From positions 116,649,204-116,713,203 of the forward strand of contig CM019827.1 in assembly GCA_009763385.1 (NCBI GenBank): a stretch of 64,000 nucleotides of DNA. Direction: 5' to 3'. Positions 40,970 through 51,935 of the stretch are shown here, in pieces. The translations under genes were made by a program, and so were the position numbers. The notes under the pieces are model-generated. The model was not told the DNA's origin. It worked only from the letters and a program-made list of their open reading frames with translations, and did not search any database. This DNA is from Coix lacryma-jobi var. lacryma-jobi. Taxonomy: Eukaryota > Streptophyta > Magnoliopsida > Poales > Poaceae. Each line of letters starts with the position of its first letter. The stretch's first letter is position 1.

Positions 40970-43900
40970 TGTGACGGAACCTCCTGGATTATTAGGGCCT
41001 TCATCGCACCCAGTCCGTCGGCACGGCACGTCTCAACTTGACCTTCACCTTGCCCTCGATCACTGTCTCCGAGCTCGACACCTGCACAACACAAGCCAAA
41101 GAACATGCGCATCAAACCTGTTGACAATCACTCATCACTCAGAGACTCGGCATACACCCATGTATCCGCAATATTTAAGGGCAAGATCATAAATACCATC
41201 CACGTCTCTTGTGTTGCTGCTAGTGGTGACAATCTAGTATTAAAGGTAATGTTGTTAGATTTGTCTACCTACATTTCTAGCGTCATTATCTGAAGTGATG
41301 CTAAGAGATGTCAACACTGCACCTGACTGATCTGGCCCAAACCCGATGGCCGGATAGTCCGCCGTTAGAGAGACGGACAGTCCGCCAACGCCTAGTCAAC
41401 AAAAAAACTGCACGGGTCAAAACCAAAATCGATTCAATCTCAACCAAATCGAATGGGGCTGCAACCAAACTTCTCCCAAGTGATCTTCTACGTGTTAGGA
41501 AGCTAATCCTAGGAAATCATCGCTTCAAACCAACTCAATCATGAGAAATCCGAAGATCACTAGAAAAGGGGGAAGAACGAAGAACGAACGCAAAAACAAC
41601 CCGATCTATGTGCTCGTTAGGTTTGAGAGAAAATCCTTCGGTGGAAAGATGACACTCATGTCCTAGCACATCTTGATTCAAGCGGAATCAAAAACCATTC
41701 CTCGGATTGGAAGAAAGAGTCGATTCACTAGAGGGGGAAAGAGAGAAACATGTAGAACACAACCAAAACGGGAATTCATCTCCAATTTCAGAAAAATCTC
41801 CAACGGGGAGACAAAGGGATTACAGTCCCTTTTCCTTGAATCGAAATACATAGAGGGATTGTAGCACTCTGCGGATCACAAGCAACTACAGACTGGGAAA
41901 CCTAACAGATGAAAATGAGTCTGCGAAAATGACAAATGCTTGGATAGAATGAGAGGCGGGGTTGCCTCTCTATTTATACTCCTAACACATTATTCCCCTT
42001 CTACCCCTAGATACAAAGAGCGAATAGGCTAACCTTAGGGGTATTCCAGTCCAACTCTGTTAGTGACGAACCAGAATGCCCGAGATATCATCCTAAGATG
42101 ATTACTCAGACCAAGTCCTGGGAAGTCAAGGAAGATCCAAAGACATGATACAAAGTATACATGGATTAGGACTCTCATTGTAACTTAGTCGAACTACTGA
42201 AGGAAGTCTTGTAATTAGAATAGAACTCCTCTGTTATAACCGACTAGGACTCGGTACGTGTCGTGCTTCACTCGATTATATAAGGGGAAGCCGGCGCTTA
42301 CCCCTACCATTGAATCTCAAATCATAACACAAGGCACACGCCGTCGCTGGACATAAGGTATTACACTATTTAGCGGCCTGAACCAGTATAAATCGTTGTC
42401 CCTGTGTTCGCACCAAGTTCTACGAATGTCGATCCCCACCGAACAAATCGTCCCGAGAAACCTCATGGCGAGTTGCCAGTTATTAAACACCGACAGTGTG
42501 ACGGAACCTCCTGGATTATTAGGGCCCACGTGTACTTGTCCTTGTCCTACAGACCTCGGACAAACATACACTGTGCCCAATAGCCCAAAAGACCCACCAC
42601 GTGTCATCGGGTAACCCGACTCATTCACGTTTCCTTACACTCCCAGGATCATTGCAAGAGTCATTGCAGTATTACAACATTTCACAAATAATATACATCA
42701 GAGAATAAAAGTGCGGAAGTATTACACCATAAGTTTTACAAACCAGTTGTTCAAACTCACGCCATTATTACAAACCAAAGTTTTGAACTTTACCCTAGGT
42801 AGTGGGAGTAGCATTAATAAAACCGTATTTCAAACAAACAACCCCGCCTAAGGGTTGCATTACTCCTCCCCGGACACATCCTCCTCAACGACGGTCACGC
42901 AACAAGCCTCGAAGCAAGGCTGCTCGTGAGCGTCTCCTGCAATAGTGGATTAACAAACCCTGAGTACAAAGGTACTCAACAAGACTGACCCGACAAGAGA
43001 AGAGAAGAACAGGTATGCTGGCTTGGGTAGGCTCAACAGTATTTTTCATTTGCATAAAAGCTTACTAGAGTAATTCTAGATCCAAATTTTACTTATTCAT
43101 TTGAGTACTTGATAAGAACTGAAAGTAAATCATTAGAAAGAGAGCATCAATATTCTTTCTTAAACCAAAACCATTTTCATTCTACGGTGCGGGTCGAAAG
43201 ATTGAGTCTCCTTAACCGAGGAGCACGACGATTCGAATCGATTCAACCAGATCTGGGAGTTTTCCACGATCATACGATATATGTAGACCTGTGATCACAC
43301 ATATACCAACCCCAACCTCGGATCCTCCAAACAAGACCGGGTCCGCGCCACCCGAGAGTACTTGTACACCTCCAATCCGGGACTTCGACCCACGAGGGTA
43401 GCTAGTACTCCCGCCATCTCTCCACTCCCAGTGCGCGATTGGCCGTTCTCATTTAAGAACCACCAAGGCAGGGCTTACCGTAGCATATGATCGGTACTTC
43501 ACAGTTTCTCAATCTAGCAGGCCAACAACGGTTAACCCTAAACGACACATCCGGGTTACCCTGCATCTAATCCAAGGATCGACGCAGGTGCCCGTCTGGT
43601 CTTAACCATCATTCTTTCTCGTTATCATTCCAAGACGATAAGTACCAAAACATTTATCGGGAGCGTGAGAAAGCAAGGCTGAGCATTTCTATCCTTTGCA
43701 TAAAGCAGGTATCAAGGAATGATATATCGATAACAAGGTTGATCATGCATCAACAGGTTTAAAGCATTTATTTGATAAACATTTAATGCATCAGGTTATC
43801 GAAAGTAAGTGTAATTGTAAATCCAAGGAAATGGTTAAATGAACCGGGGCTTGCCTTCGTTGATCGGGAGAGTCTGGAACTCTTGATAACTTGGGTCAAC

Positions 43901-46668
43901 TAGACACTCTGAACTTTCTGGATCAAACTCGCCTGGACACTCAAACACTTCCGAAGCTACACGATAAAAGAGTATATGCTTAATGAGATGCTCATGTCAT
44001 GATCATGGTAAGAAGGGAAATTTACACTTGACTTGCAACAATTTGCCCCTACGGTATAGTTGCAAACCAACAAAACTAACTTATAAACATACCTGGTTAC
44101 AAAGAGTGACTCTTACCTACACCAACCAGCAGATCAAGATAATTCACTTATCTTAACCTTTTAAAATTATTCAAAAGAACTTGGGTTTTATGTGTTATAA
44201 CCTTATATAACCATAAAGAAAGCAATTTTTTTTAATTAGCCGAAAATAAGTTGTGCAACTAACTATGTTCAAATTAGTTCAAACTTGGTACATAGATTGG
44301 TTATGATTCAAAAAGTGCACAAAATAAATTTCAGCATTTTTGGAGTTAAACTTGATTTTATAAAAATCATTGAAGGCTTATTTAAGAATTAAGAGACATA
44401 ATTTTTACTGTAAAACAAAATACAGAAACATGTATATATTATATTTTTCATAAAAACTACACATTTCATAGAACATGCACAAAAATTTTCAAAATTTTTG
44501 GCTCAAAAGATTAATTCATACAAAAAAAATAACAACACTAGCATTACCATGCACATAACAGGAAAAAGATTAAAACGTTGGGAAACACAAAACCCTTAAT
44601 GGGCCGAAACTGACCCAAACGGCCCATCTCCGGCCTACGGCCTCAGACAGCCGGACCCTAGGTGTTAGCGTCCTCTTTCTCCGCTTCGCGCCGAGGCCAG
44701 CGGATCTCCGTCTCGCCCGTGGCTAGCTGGTTCTCCGTCTCGCCCGAGGCTAGCAGATCTCCGCCTCCGCCTCGCCCGAGGCCTTCTCCGCCTCGCCCGA
44801 GGCTTTCTTCGGCTCGCCCGAGACCTGCGCCCGGCAGCCTCGACTCCTTCTCCGTTTCGCCCGAGACCTTCTCCGCCTCGCCCGAGACCCTCTCCGGCTC
44901 GCCCGAGGCTGGCAGCCAAAAGCTTTGACCGAACGCACACCCGCGTTGACCGGCCTCCAACCTCATCACCGGCGAGGTCTCCGACGACGGTGAGGTCTCC
45001 CACAAGCTCGTCTGGATCCCGCGCATCACTTCCACTCTTCACTATCCCTAGCACCTCACGGTCTCGTTGAACCTTCAAACTCCCTCCCTCGACCTCTCTC
45101 TCTACCCCGACGACGACACAAGCGGACGCGGCGGCACGGCGGCGGCACGCCGGCCAACTGGGCGCTCTAACGAGCCAACGAACAAGCGCATCAGCACCAG
45201 AGGCTCACCACGACTCTAGTGAGCTAGGTCTCCGAGGCTGACGTGGCTCCGAACGGTGATGACGACGACGGCGGCGGATCTCAGCGGTGCGGCTCGACGG
45301 CGATGACCTGTTCCGGCTGAGACATAGAGAGACAAGGTCAACGACCTGGTGCTAGAGCAGCAGCAACAGATAAGGAAGAGAAAACGGGGCTCAGGTGAGG
45401 ATGATAGGGCTCCAAGCTTGCTGACCACGGTGGCGGCGTCGATGGAGGTGTTCGGGACCGGAGACGAAGACGACGACCACGCCGGGCGGCTGCGGGGGTG
45501 AGCGAGGCTGCGACCTAGCTCTACAGCTCCGCAACGACGAGGCGAACACGGTGACGCGGTTGAACAGAGCGAACGAGCGCTCTGGTGGCCGGCGTAGCTA
45601 AGCAGAGGAACGACGGCGACGACGAGCGAACAGAGGAGAAAGCGAAACACGGAGCTTTCCGTGATATAAGATGGACGAAGGAGAGGGCGGCGGCGTGAAG
45701 AACTTGCGCACGCAGCTGCCAAGCAGCTCGCTGGCGCGACGCATGCGCCCCAGCGCGAGCACGGCCCGAGCGGCGCAGCTCGCTGGCGAGCTCTGGACAG
45801 TTCCTCCCCTTTGCACTGTTCCTTGCTCTCTCCCCCTTTCTGAAAACTTAAAATTACTTTTGAAACCCAAACTGCACTTCAAGTTTTGCCAACATATGAA
45901 ATGTAGAGTTTGAAAAGTTGTACAACTTTGCTTTAACACCCTATGGCTAATTTCAACTGGAAATAAGTCAAACTGACCAAAACAATTCAAAACCAAATCA
46001 AATTGAAAAAATTTGAAAAGGGGACAGATTTAGGGTTTTGTATTAGAAGCAAAATTACTTTTGATTTTGCAATAATACTTGAAAAATGGTCAATGTATAA
46101 AATGTTCCTTTTGAAATTCTCTACAACTTTTATGTAAACCTCAAACTCAGATTTCAATTAATTTTTGAAATGTAAGTTTAGAATCAAAAGGGGACCATTT
46201 TCAGGGTTTGAATAGATTCAAAATTACTTGGAATTTTGTACAGAAACTTTGAAAACTTTAAATACCAAAGTTGTACCTCTTCTCAAGATCTACCAAAAAG
46301 CTTTTAGGGTCAGCCCCTAAATATGCACAGATTTTGAGTTAACTGGAAAGGGTTAATTAACTTATATAGAAATTAATGATTTTCCCATTTTTAAGCTAAA
46401 TACACTTTGTAACCTTTTGAATTGTTAAACCTGGATTCATGCCTTTACATGACTCTAGTCAAAAGGGAATGAACACAAGTTACTTCATAATGACATTCCA
46501 AAATAGGTTTTTGAGCTACCTCACAAGCAATAACAAAATGCTCACACATTAAGAATTAAACTCATTTTAGTGGATGCATCTCAAGTGAGCTAGCATATGA
46601 TGCTATGGAATGGAATGCTTATGATGGCATGACAATATTTTATTCATGTAAACACCTGAGGTGTTACA
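40970..46668 (-). repeat. Enlarged 5' LTR block of Tekay-2
   Basis: Made of three parts on the + strand. First come 30 bases of LTR terminus (40970-40999). Then follows a 1497-base copy of the DNA left of the other LTR (41000-42496, from 29475-30971). Last is a full 4172-base LTR (42497-46668). The copied part holds 171 bases of the copia-1 LTR, the ATATT duplication, the Athila-like LTR tail, the copia-3 fragment and the RIRE2-like LTR. The copy differs from its source at 29846/41371 and 30484/42009 only, by eye. Confidence 0.9.
41000..42496. repeat. Templated duplicate of 29475-30971
   Basis: Collinear with no indel at an offset of 11525. The left junction AGGGCC/TTCATC shares CC with both partners, a two-base microhomology. 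The right side runs straight into the LTR. See the enlarged LTR block. Confidence 0.9.
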
Positions 46669-46673
46669 GACAG

Positions 46674-46721
46674 CTGGCGCGCCAGGTAGGGGCTCTCGGT
46701 GATTCCACGATCAAGAGTTCG
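46674..46721 (+). other. Primer region of the RIRE2-like element
   Basis: CTGGCGCGCCAGGTAGGGG, which joins the LTR at 30533-30970 when Tekay-2 is removed. It is the conserved start of the internal region in RIRE2-like elements. Confidence 0.65.
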
Positions 46722-48333
46722 ATGAACCACTTCAACATGTTCTCGGCGGGATCAATTTTCATTTTTGGCTCATGGACTTGCATCGCGGATGATCAAGGAA
46801 AGTTGTATCGACACCTTCAACCTGAAACAGAAGCTCAACCCATGCCAAAGATAGATGATCTAGCCTAGGAACTGGAAAATCTCACAATCCCAAAATCGCA
46901 AGGATCTGGGGATCGGGCTGCAGCCTCCGACTCCTACTTGGACACGAACCCTCGATCCGAAGAGGACTCGAATTCGAAGCACCGTATCCCTTTTGGACTG
47001 TGTAATTCATCAAAGACCTTCGAAGAGTTGATCGGTTTGAATTTCAAGAAACTCCAGTAGATCCCTCTGACAGGAGCCCAATAGGGACTTGTGTTCAGTT
47101 CAACCGAGTAAGGCAACATCATCCATTGGCCAATACAACCAGCCCTCACTAGGTTGGTTGGTACAATCGATCAACAACTCCCATACCAAAATGGACATCA
47201 GCTCCCCTTTGAGGAGAACGACACCTCAACAGAGCTAATCTTTAGCGTTTCCACCTTGGAATCGGTTACACCGGGATCAACAAACCAAGGTCATACTCGC
47301 GAAGTCTTCATGGCAGGACATCAGTCATCACTACGACCTCCAACTCCTCCAGATGTCCTTCGTGATGATGAAACCTTGAGCATGATATCTGATGACGATC
47401 CAGATGAACCTGGTGAGACTGAAACCCTAAAGGCAGAATATCTAAGGAAGAATCAAGCCAAAGATGCTCGTAGGAGGCGAGCGACTCATCGTAAGGAGGC
47501 GATCGAACGATACCAAGCACGGCTTGCAGAATACAATAGTCGTAGATGCTTGGCAGAGGAAACTGAGCTCCAAGCTCGCAACCAGTGCGATCACAATATA
47601 CAGTCTCAAAATGATCACAATCGACGACGAGCCGACTGCTCACGTAACCTTGAGCCCGAGTTCATGAGGGTCGCGGGCCATAAAGTGTATCAAACGCCCT
47701 ACCAGAACATCATGGCTCTAGCTACGGAGATGGGAGCAAAGGACAACCCGATGCCAGAGGAAGAGCGCCAGTTGATCATGCTTCAATCCACCGCACTCCA
47801 ACTCAAAGGCAGAAACCTTGAGTCCCTAGCCGATGGTCAGGATTCATCCCATCCAAATCAGAGAAGACCTGTTCATGAACGACTCGGTCGGGTTCTAGCC
47901 AGGAGTCGCCTAGGAAACCGAGTCCCTGACCAAGCAGAGGGAGGAGCTGAATCATCATATCGAGGAGTCAACAACCTGGGCTCCAACATAGTTTACCGCT
48001 TCCCCTGTTTTTCCCAACGACTTCGAGCAGTCCCTTTCCCGCATAAATTCAAACCTAGGAACTACTCCAAGTATGATGGGAAAACAGAACCAAAACGGTG
48101 GCCCAGACTATATGCACAGGCAGTCGAGTTGGCAGGAGGAAGCAACGATGTCAAAGAATTATTCCTACCCATGGCTCTAGAGACAATGCCCCTCGCATGG
48201 TTTGACAGACTTAAGCCTGAGTCTATCGACTCCTGGGAAGAACTTCATCGTATCTTCATAGAAAACTTTGCGGCTGTTCCCGAGAGATCAGATCCTTGGA
48301 CTAAACTCAGAACCTGCAAACAACAGAAGAATG
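46722..48333 (+). pseudogene. RIRE2-like gag, broken
   Basis: One frame runs from ATG at 46722 with stops at 46866, about 47058, 47082 and 47108. It is then open from 47154 until the Tat-type insertion at 48334. The N-terminal part holds an acidic stretch (SDDDPDEPGE) and an Arg/Lys/Glu-rich helix (residues about 75-150 of the open part). The gag domain near its end shows NYSKYDGKTEPKRW, LAWFDRLKPESIDSWEEL and FIENFAA. Codons after 48333 belong to the inserted LTR. Not functional. Confidence 0.8.
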
Positions 48334-49258
48334 TGTTTACACCAGATTTTGGGCTGAGGAAATTGATATTTTTAAACATAAACTGCCGATTTGTTAAAGA
48401 AAACGGTCGGCCTCGAAATATAAAAAGCTCGTATGAGTCGAAGGTGACCCGGAAGCTTCATGCAGACCAGCACGACGGGCTTCGAAGACGTGTCGGACTC
48501 GACCAAGGAGTTCAAGTTCGGGTCATCTTTTATTTTTCCTTTTTTATAATCTACTCGTATTTGGGCAAGAGTCAACCGGGTTATAAATAGCTAAGAACCC
48601 AGATTTTGTAAGGGATCCCAATCAATCAAACACAACCGGCCCTCGGCCAAAAACCCTAGGAGTAGGAGTAACGTAGATCTCGACGAGACCTTCAATCAGG
48701 CAGGGCTGCATCGGCATCGACCGACCTCCGGTTTGCTTGTAAGTTTCACCAATGGCTTGTGTCATCGTGTAATAAGGCTGCATTGGCATCGACCAAACTC
48801 TTGTTAAGCTATGACATGGCCAGTTATCGGTCTAAGCTCGTCTTTTGTAAGACTATCTTGACTCTGATCAATCTCTTACTTTAGTCGATCTTGACTAGTT
48901 ATCGGCTCTATTGGTTTGGCAAGCTAATAGATTCATTAACTTATCGATGTTGTTTTATGTTTTAATTTGTTTATTTACGTTTTAAACAACATCTTGCCCA
49001 CTCAAGGTTGACAAAGTAGCCTACGCCTAAAGAATGCTTAGTATCGGCTGTTCTGTGGTTTACACGCTCATAACAGAGGAAACAGCTGATACAAGCCTCT
49101 CATCGGCTATTTTGCCAATCTTGGTTGTTACATGTTGTGCGTTCGAGATATAAAATAAAATCATGGTCCGATCTAAGAGCAGATAAATTTGATCAAGCAT
49201 GTCTATTACGGCTGAATTTCTGAACCCCACTGATATATATGATAGATTAAGTCTGTTT
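48334..49258 (+). repeat. 5' LTR of Tat-type (+) element, left part
   Basis: Starts TGTTTACACCAG; TATA box TATAAATAG at 48582-48590. Continues at 60130 after copia-2. Total LTR about 1.63 kb, against 1655 bp in the minus-strand relative. Confidence 0.85.
48582..48590 (+). promoter_or_regulatory. TATA box of the Tat-type LTR
   Basis: TATAAATAG about 250 bases into the LTR. The minus-strand relative carries a similar AT-rich site near 15711-15722. Confidence 0.6.
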
Positions 49259-49874
49259 TGAGAACATATATGATGAATGATTGACTTTGTTGAGGAAGGT
49301 TTGAGGTTTTTACCTGGTTGAGTCCAAATCTAGTTATGCGCTTACTGTTATGACTAATCGGTGGCGTTGAGTTGTGGTGTTTACCGTGTTGGTGTGCGTG
49401 TGCGACATGTGTCTCTTGGTTGTGTTGATGTGCAGGTGTGGAGCTCGGATAAAGTGGTCAATGGCGAGGTGAAGGTCAAGTAGAGACGTGCCGTGCTGAC
49501 GGACCAGGAGCGGTGAAGGATGGGCGTGCCGTGCGGCGGACGTGCCATGCCGATGTACCCAGAGCGGTGAAGGGCGGACGTGAGGCTTGGACTGACGGAC
49601 CAGAGGGCCAGAGGACTAGCTGTGGTAGCTGGCACGTGGCATCGACGAGCGAGAGCACATGGGGATGTTCGGTGCATCGGCCGAGTCGGGAGGAAGACGT
49701 GGTGTCGTGCCACTTGGCGGAGGTCGGACACGGGCTTGCGTGCGGCGCAAGTACCGTCGGCCAAGTCAAGGAGGATGGCGATGGCGTTGTGCCCGGCGTG
49801 GAGGCTGGACATGCATCGACATCGATGCCGGTGGTCGGGGTGTGCGAACCACATCCCGTCTACGGTGCGGGTTC

Positions 49875-50077
49875 GGTAGCTGAGCCTCAAAAAGCTACCA
49901 TCGACAGTTTCCGAGTTTGGGCCTCAAAACTCGAGTGGACGGTTTCCAGGTTTGGGCCTCAAAACCTGGGCTTGCGGGTTTTCGAGTTTGGGCCTCAAAA
50001 CTCGGGGTGGACAGTTTGCCAGGTTTGGGCCTCAAAACCTGGGCTGGCGGGTTTACCGGTTTGGGCCTCAAAACCGG
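49875..50077 (+). repeat. Tandem hairpin array in copia-2 5' LTR
   Basis: Six units at 49875-49899, 49912-49933, 49946-49969, 49983-50004, 50019-50042 and 50056-50077. Stems of 7-8 bp (GGTAGCT, CGAGTTT, CCAGGTTT, CGAGTTT, CCAGGTTT, CCGGTTT) each have the exact complement across a loop with GGGCCTCA (GAGCCTCA in the first). The same plan and sense as copia-1. The 3' LTR copy is at 58195-58397. Confidence 0.88.
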
Positions 50078-50329
50078 GGGTGGTCCGAAAGGACGGTCGA
50101 CGCGTGGCGGCGTGGAGAGGATGGCGCGGCGGCGTAGCTATCCACGAGGAAGGCGCGGTGGTCGACGTGACGGCACGTGGCAGCATCAAGAAGGTCGCGT
50201 CGAGGCGAAGCTACTGGGTGTGCGGGCGTGGCCGTCGGATCAAAACTGTCAAGTCTGGATAGTTTTACCCCTGGGGGTATTTGGGTTGAGTGCTTAATGT
50301 AAGGGCGTTTTGGTCTTCGGACGTGCGCC

Positions 50330-50338
50330 TATATATAT
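50330..50338 (+). promoter_or_regulatory. TATA box of copia-2 LTR
   Basis: CCTATATATATGAAGG, about 1070 bases into the LTR and about 250 bases after the hairpin array; repeated at 58652-58660. Confidence 0.7.
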
Positions 50339-50947
50339 GAAGGGGGCTGCTAGGGTAGCCGCATCCTTGGGGAATTCTTGGTGGTGTCTCTCTCATTTTG
50401 TTCCTGTGAGAGAAGGCTAGGGTTAGGGAGAGTTGGCTCTTGTTCTTGAGCTTTTTGCAATCCAAGCTTTGTGTTGCTAGGATTGGCTTGTAGCCCGACA
50501 CCGAGTGCTTAATGAATCATCCATTCCTCTGAATCCAAGGATCAATTTCATGGTTGAATTCGCGTTTTGAATTTGTTCTTCGCGTTCTTCTTTTCTCCAT
50601 GATCTTCTCCTCCCCCGATCTCCCTCTACGCTGTGTCTTTTGCGATTCCGTTTGAATCAACTTGTTCTTTGATGTGAGGAGAACATTTCCACCGAAGCAA
50701 TTTATCTCTACCCTCACGAACAAGTAGATCGGGTCGAAATCGTTTTTGTTCTTCCCTCTTCCCCTTTTCTAAGTGATCTTCGGATTTCTCATGGATTAGT
50801 TGGGTTGAAGCGATGATATCCTACGATTAGCTTCCCAACACATAGAAGAACACTTGGGTGAAGTTAGTTTGCAGCCTTGTTCGATTTGGTGAAGATCCAA
50901 TCGATTTTGGGATTGTCCCGTGCTGTTTTTGCACTTTCTGGGAGGTC

Positions 50948-51390
50948 GCGGACAGTCCGCCATATTGGCCGCGGACAGTCCGCGCATCGCGGCTTCAGCC
51001 GAGCAGTGGCAGTTGGCCTCGGGCGTTTTCCCCTCGGGTGACCGGCGTATAGTCCGCCAGTGTTGGGCGCGGACAGTCCGGGCCCGAGCAGGGACTTTGC
51101 AGCAGCGTTGCTGTTTTTCTTCGTAGCCGGCGGACAGTCCGCCAGGACCCGCGGACAGTCCGGGGTCTTCATCGGACGCTGCACAGGGCAGGCACCGGAC
51201 GCTCGGAGTTCACTGTTCACGTGAACCACGGACAGTCCGTCGTGCAAACCGCGGACTGTCCGGGACCTGTCCAGAGCTGTTTCATAACAGTTCGTTTTTG
51301 GGTCTTTTGCCGGCAGACAGTCCGGACTTCCAGGCGCGGACAGTCCGCCCTTGACCGGACAGTCCGGCACCAGCAGCCCGGACAGTCCGG
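50948..51390. repeat. CGGACAGTCCG palindrome array, copia-2 5' LTR
   Basis: About twelve copies in 443 bases, most of them perfect CGGAC-A-GTCCG inverted repeats. The outer pair varies as G/C, C/G or A/T while remaining complementary in many copies. It lies downstream of the TATA box, so it should be in the transcript leader. The 3' LTR copy is at 59270-59712. Confidence 0.85.
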
Positions 51391-51806
51391 GATCCTGCTG
51401 AGAGATGACTTTTAGTGTGTTCGCTCTCCCGGCTTTTCCGCTTTGTTTCCGGACTTCTCGTTTGCTCCTAGAGTTCACCTAGGAACCTCTCTACATATCT
51501 TTGCTACGCGTTAGCATTGGTATTTGGAGGAATCCCGACGTAGCCGTCGATCTACGTTTGGGAGTGGTCTTTTAGGTCCGAACTTGACTCGGAGTTTTGG
51601 GGGTTTTGGTTTGCTCCCTTGTGCGGTGCCTCGCTGTGATCCTAGGGATCATCCACCCTCTTTCTAGGGTCGTAGGCATCGCGTTTGAGTCCGAAGCTTT
51701 TGGGGTTGATTTTGTTGGGACAGAGGCCGTAATTTCTGAGAAGAAATTTTAGGCTCCCATTCACCCCCCTCTGGTCGCCTTGCCTTAGCATTTTCGGTCC
51801 TTCAAT

Positions 51807-51819
51807 TGGTATCGGAGCC
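51807..51819 (+). other. Primer-binding site of copia-2
   Basis: TGGTATCGGAGCC two bases after the 5' LTR end, complementary to initiator tRNA-Met. Confidence 0.9.
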
Positions 51820-51935
51820 AGTTAAGGATCTCTCTACCTTAACCGGTTCCGGATCCGCGAAGGCGACCTTTTGAGAGCGTTTTTGTTTCCGACTTTGCTT
51901 GTCGAGGTGTTTGAGCTTTTGCTTGGCTAACACTA

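Larger units (their letters stand above)
30972..46668 (-). mobile_element. Tekay-2: Ty3/gypsy chromovirus, full length
   Basis: Flanked by GACAG (30967-30971 and 46669-46673). In element order: 5' LTR block (46668 to 40970, enlarged by a copied flank), primer site, ORF0, gag, protease-RT-RNase H-integrase with chromodomain, polypurine tract (AGGGGGAAAGGA, 35153 to 35142), and 3' LTR (35141 to 30972). It is inserted exactly at the LTR/primer boundary of the RIRE2-like element. The RT motifs, GPY/F module and C-terminal chromodomain place it in the chromoviruses; Tekay/Del is my best assignment. Confidence 0.9.
49259..51804 (+). repeat. 5' LTR of copia-2
   Basis: TGAGAACATATA…GGTCCTTCA. In order it holds the hairpin array (49875-50077), a TATA box (50330-50338), and about a dozen CGGACAGTCCG palindromes (50948-51390). 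Open frames in the hairpin part (for example 49513-50262) are repeat-derived. Confidence 0.92.

Noticed and set aside
41000..42496. Independent insertions of copia, Athila-like and RIRE2-like pieces in the Tekay-2 LTR
   Set aside because: The order, junctions and ATATT duplication are identical to 29475-30971, so a single copying event explains them.
49513..50262. 249-codon frame in the copia-2 LTR with repeated FRVWASKL-like units
   Set aside because: The protein repeats are the translation of the hairpin array; the 3' LTR copy shifts frame at several places.
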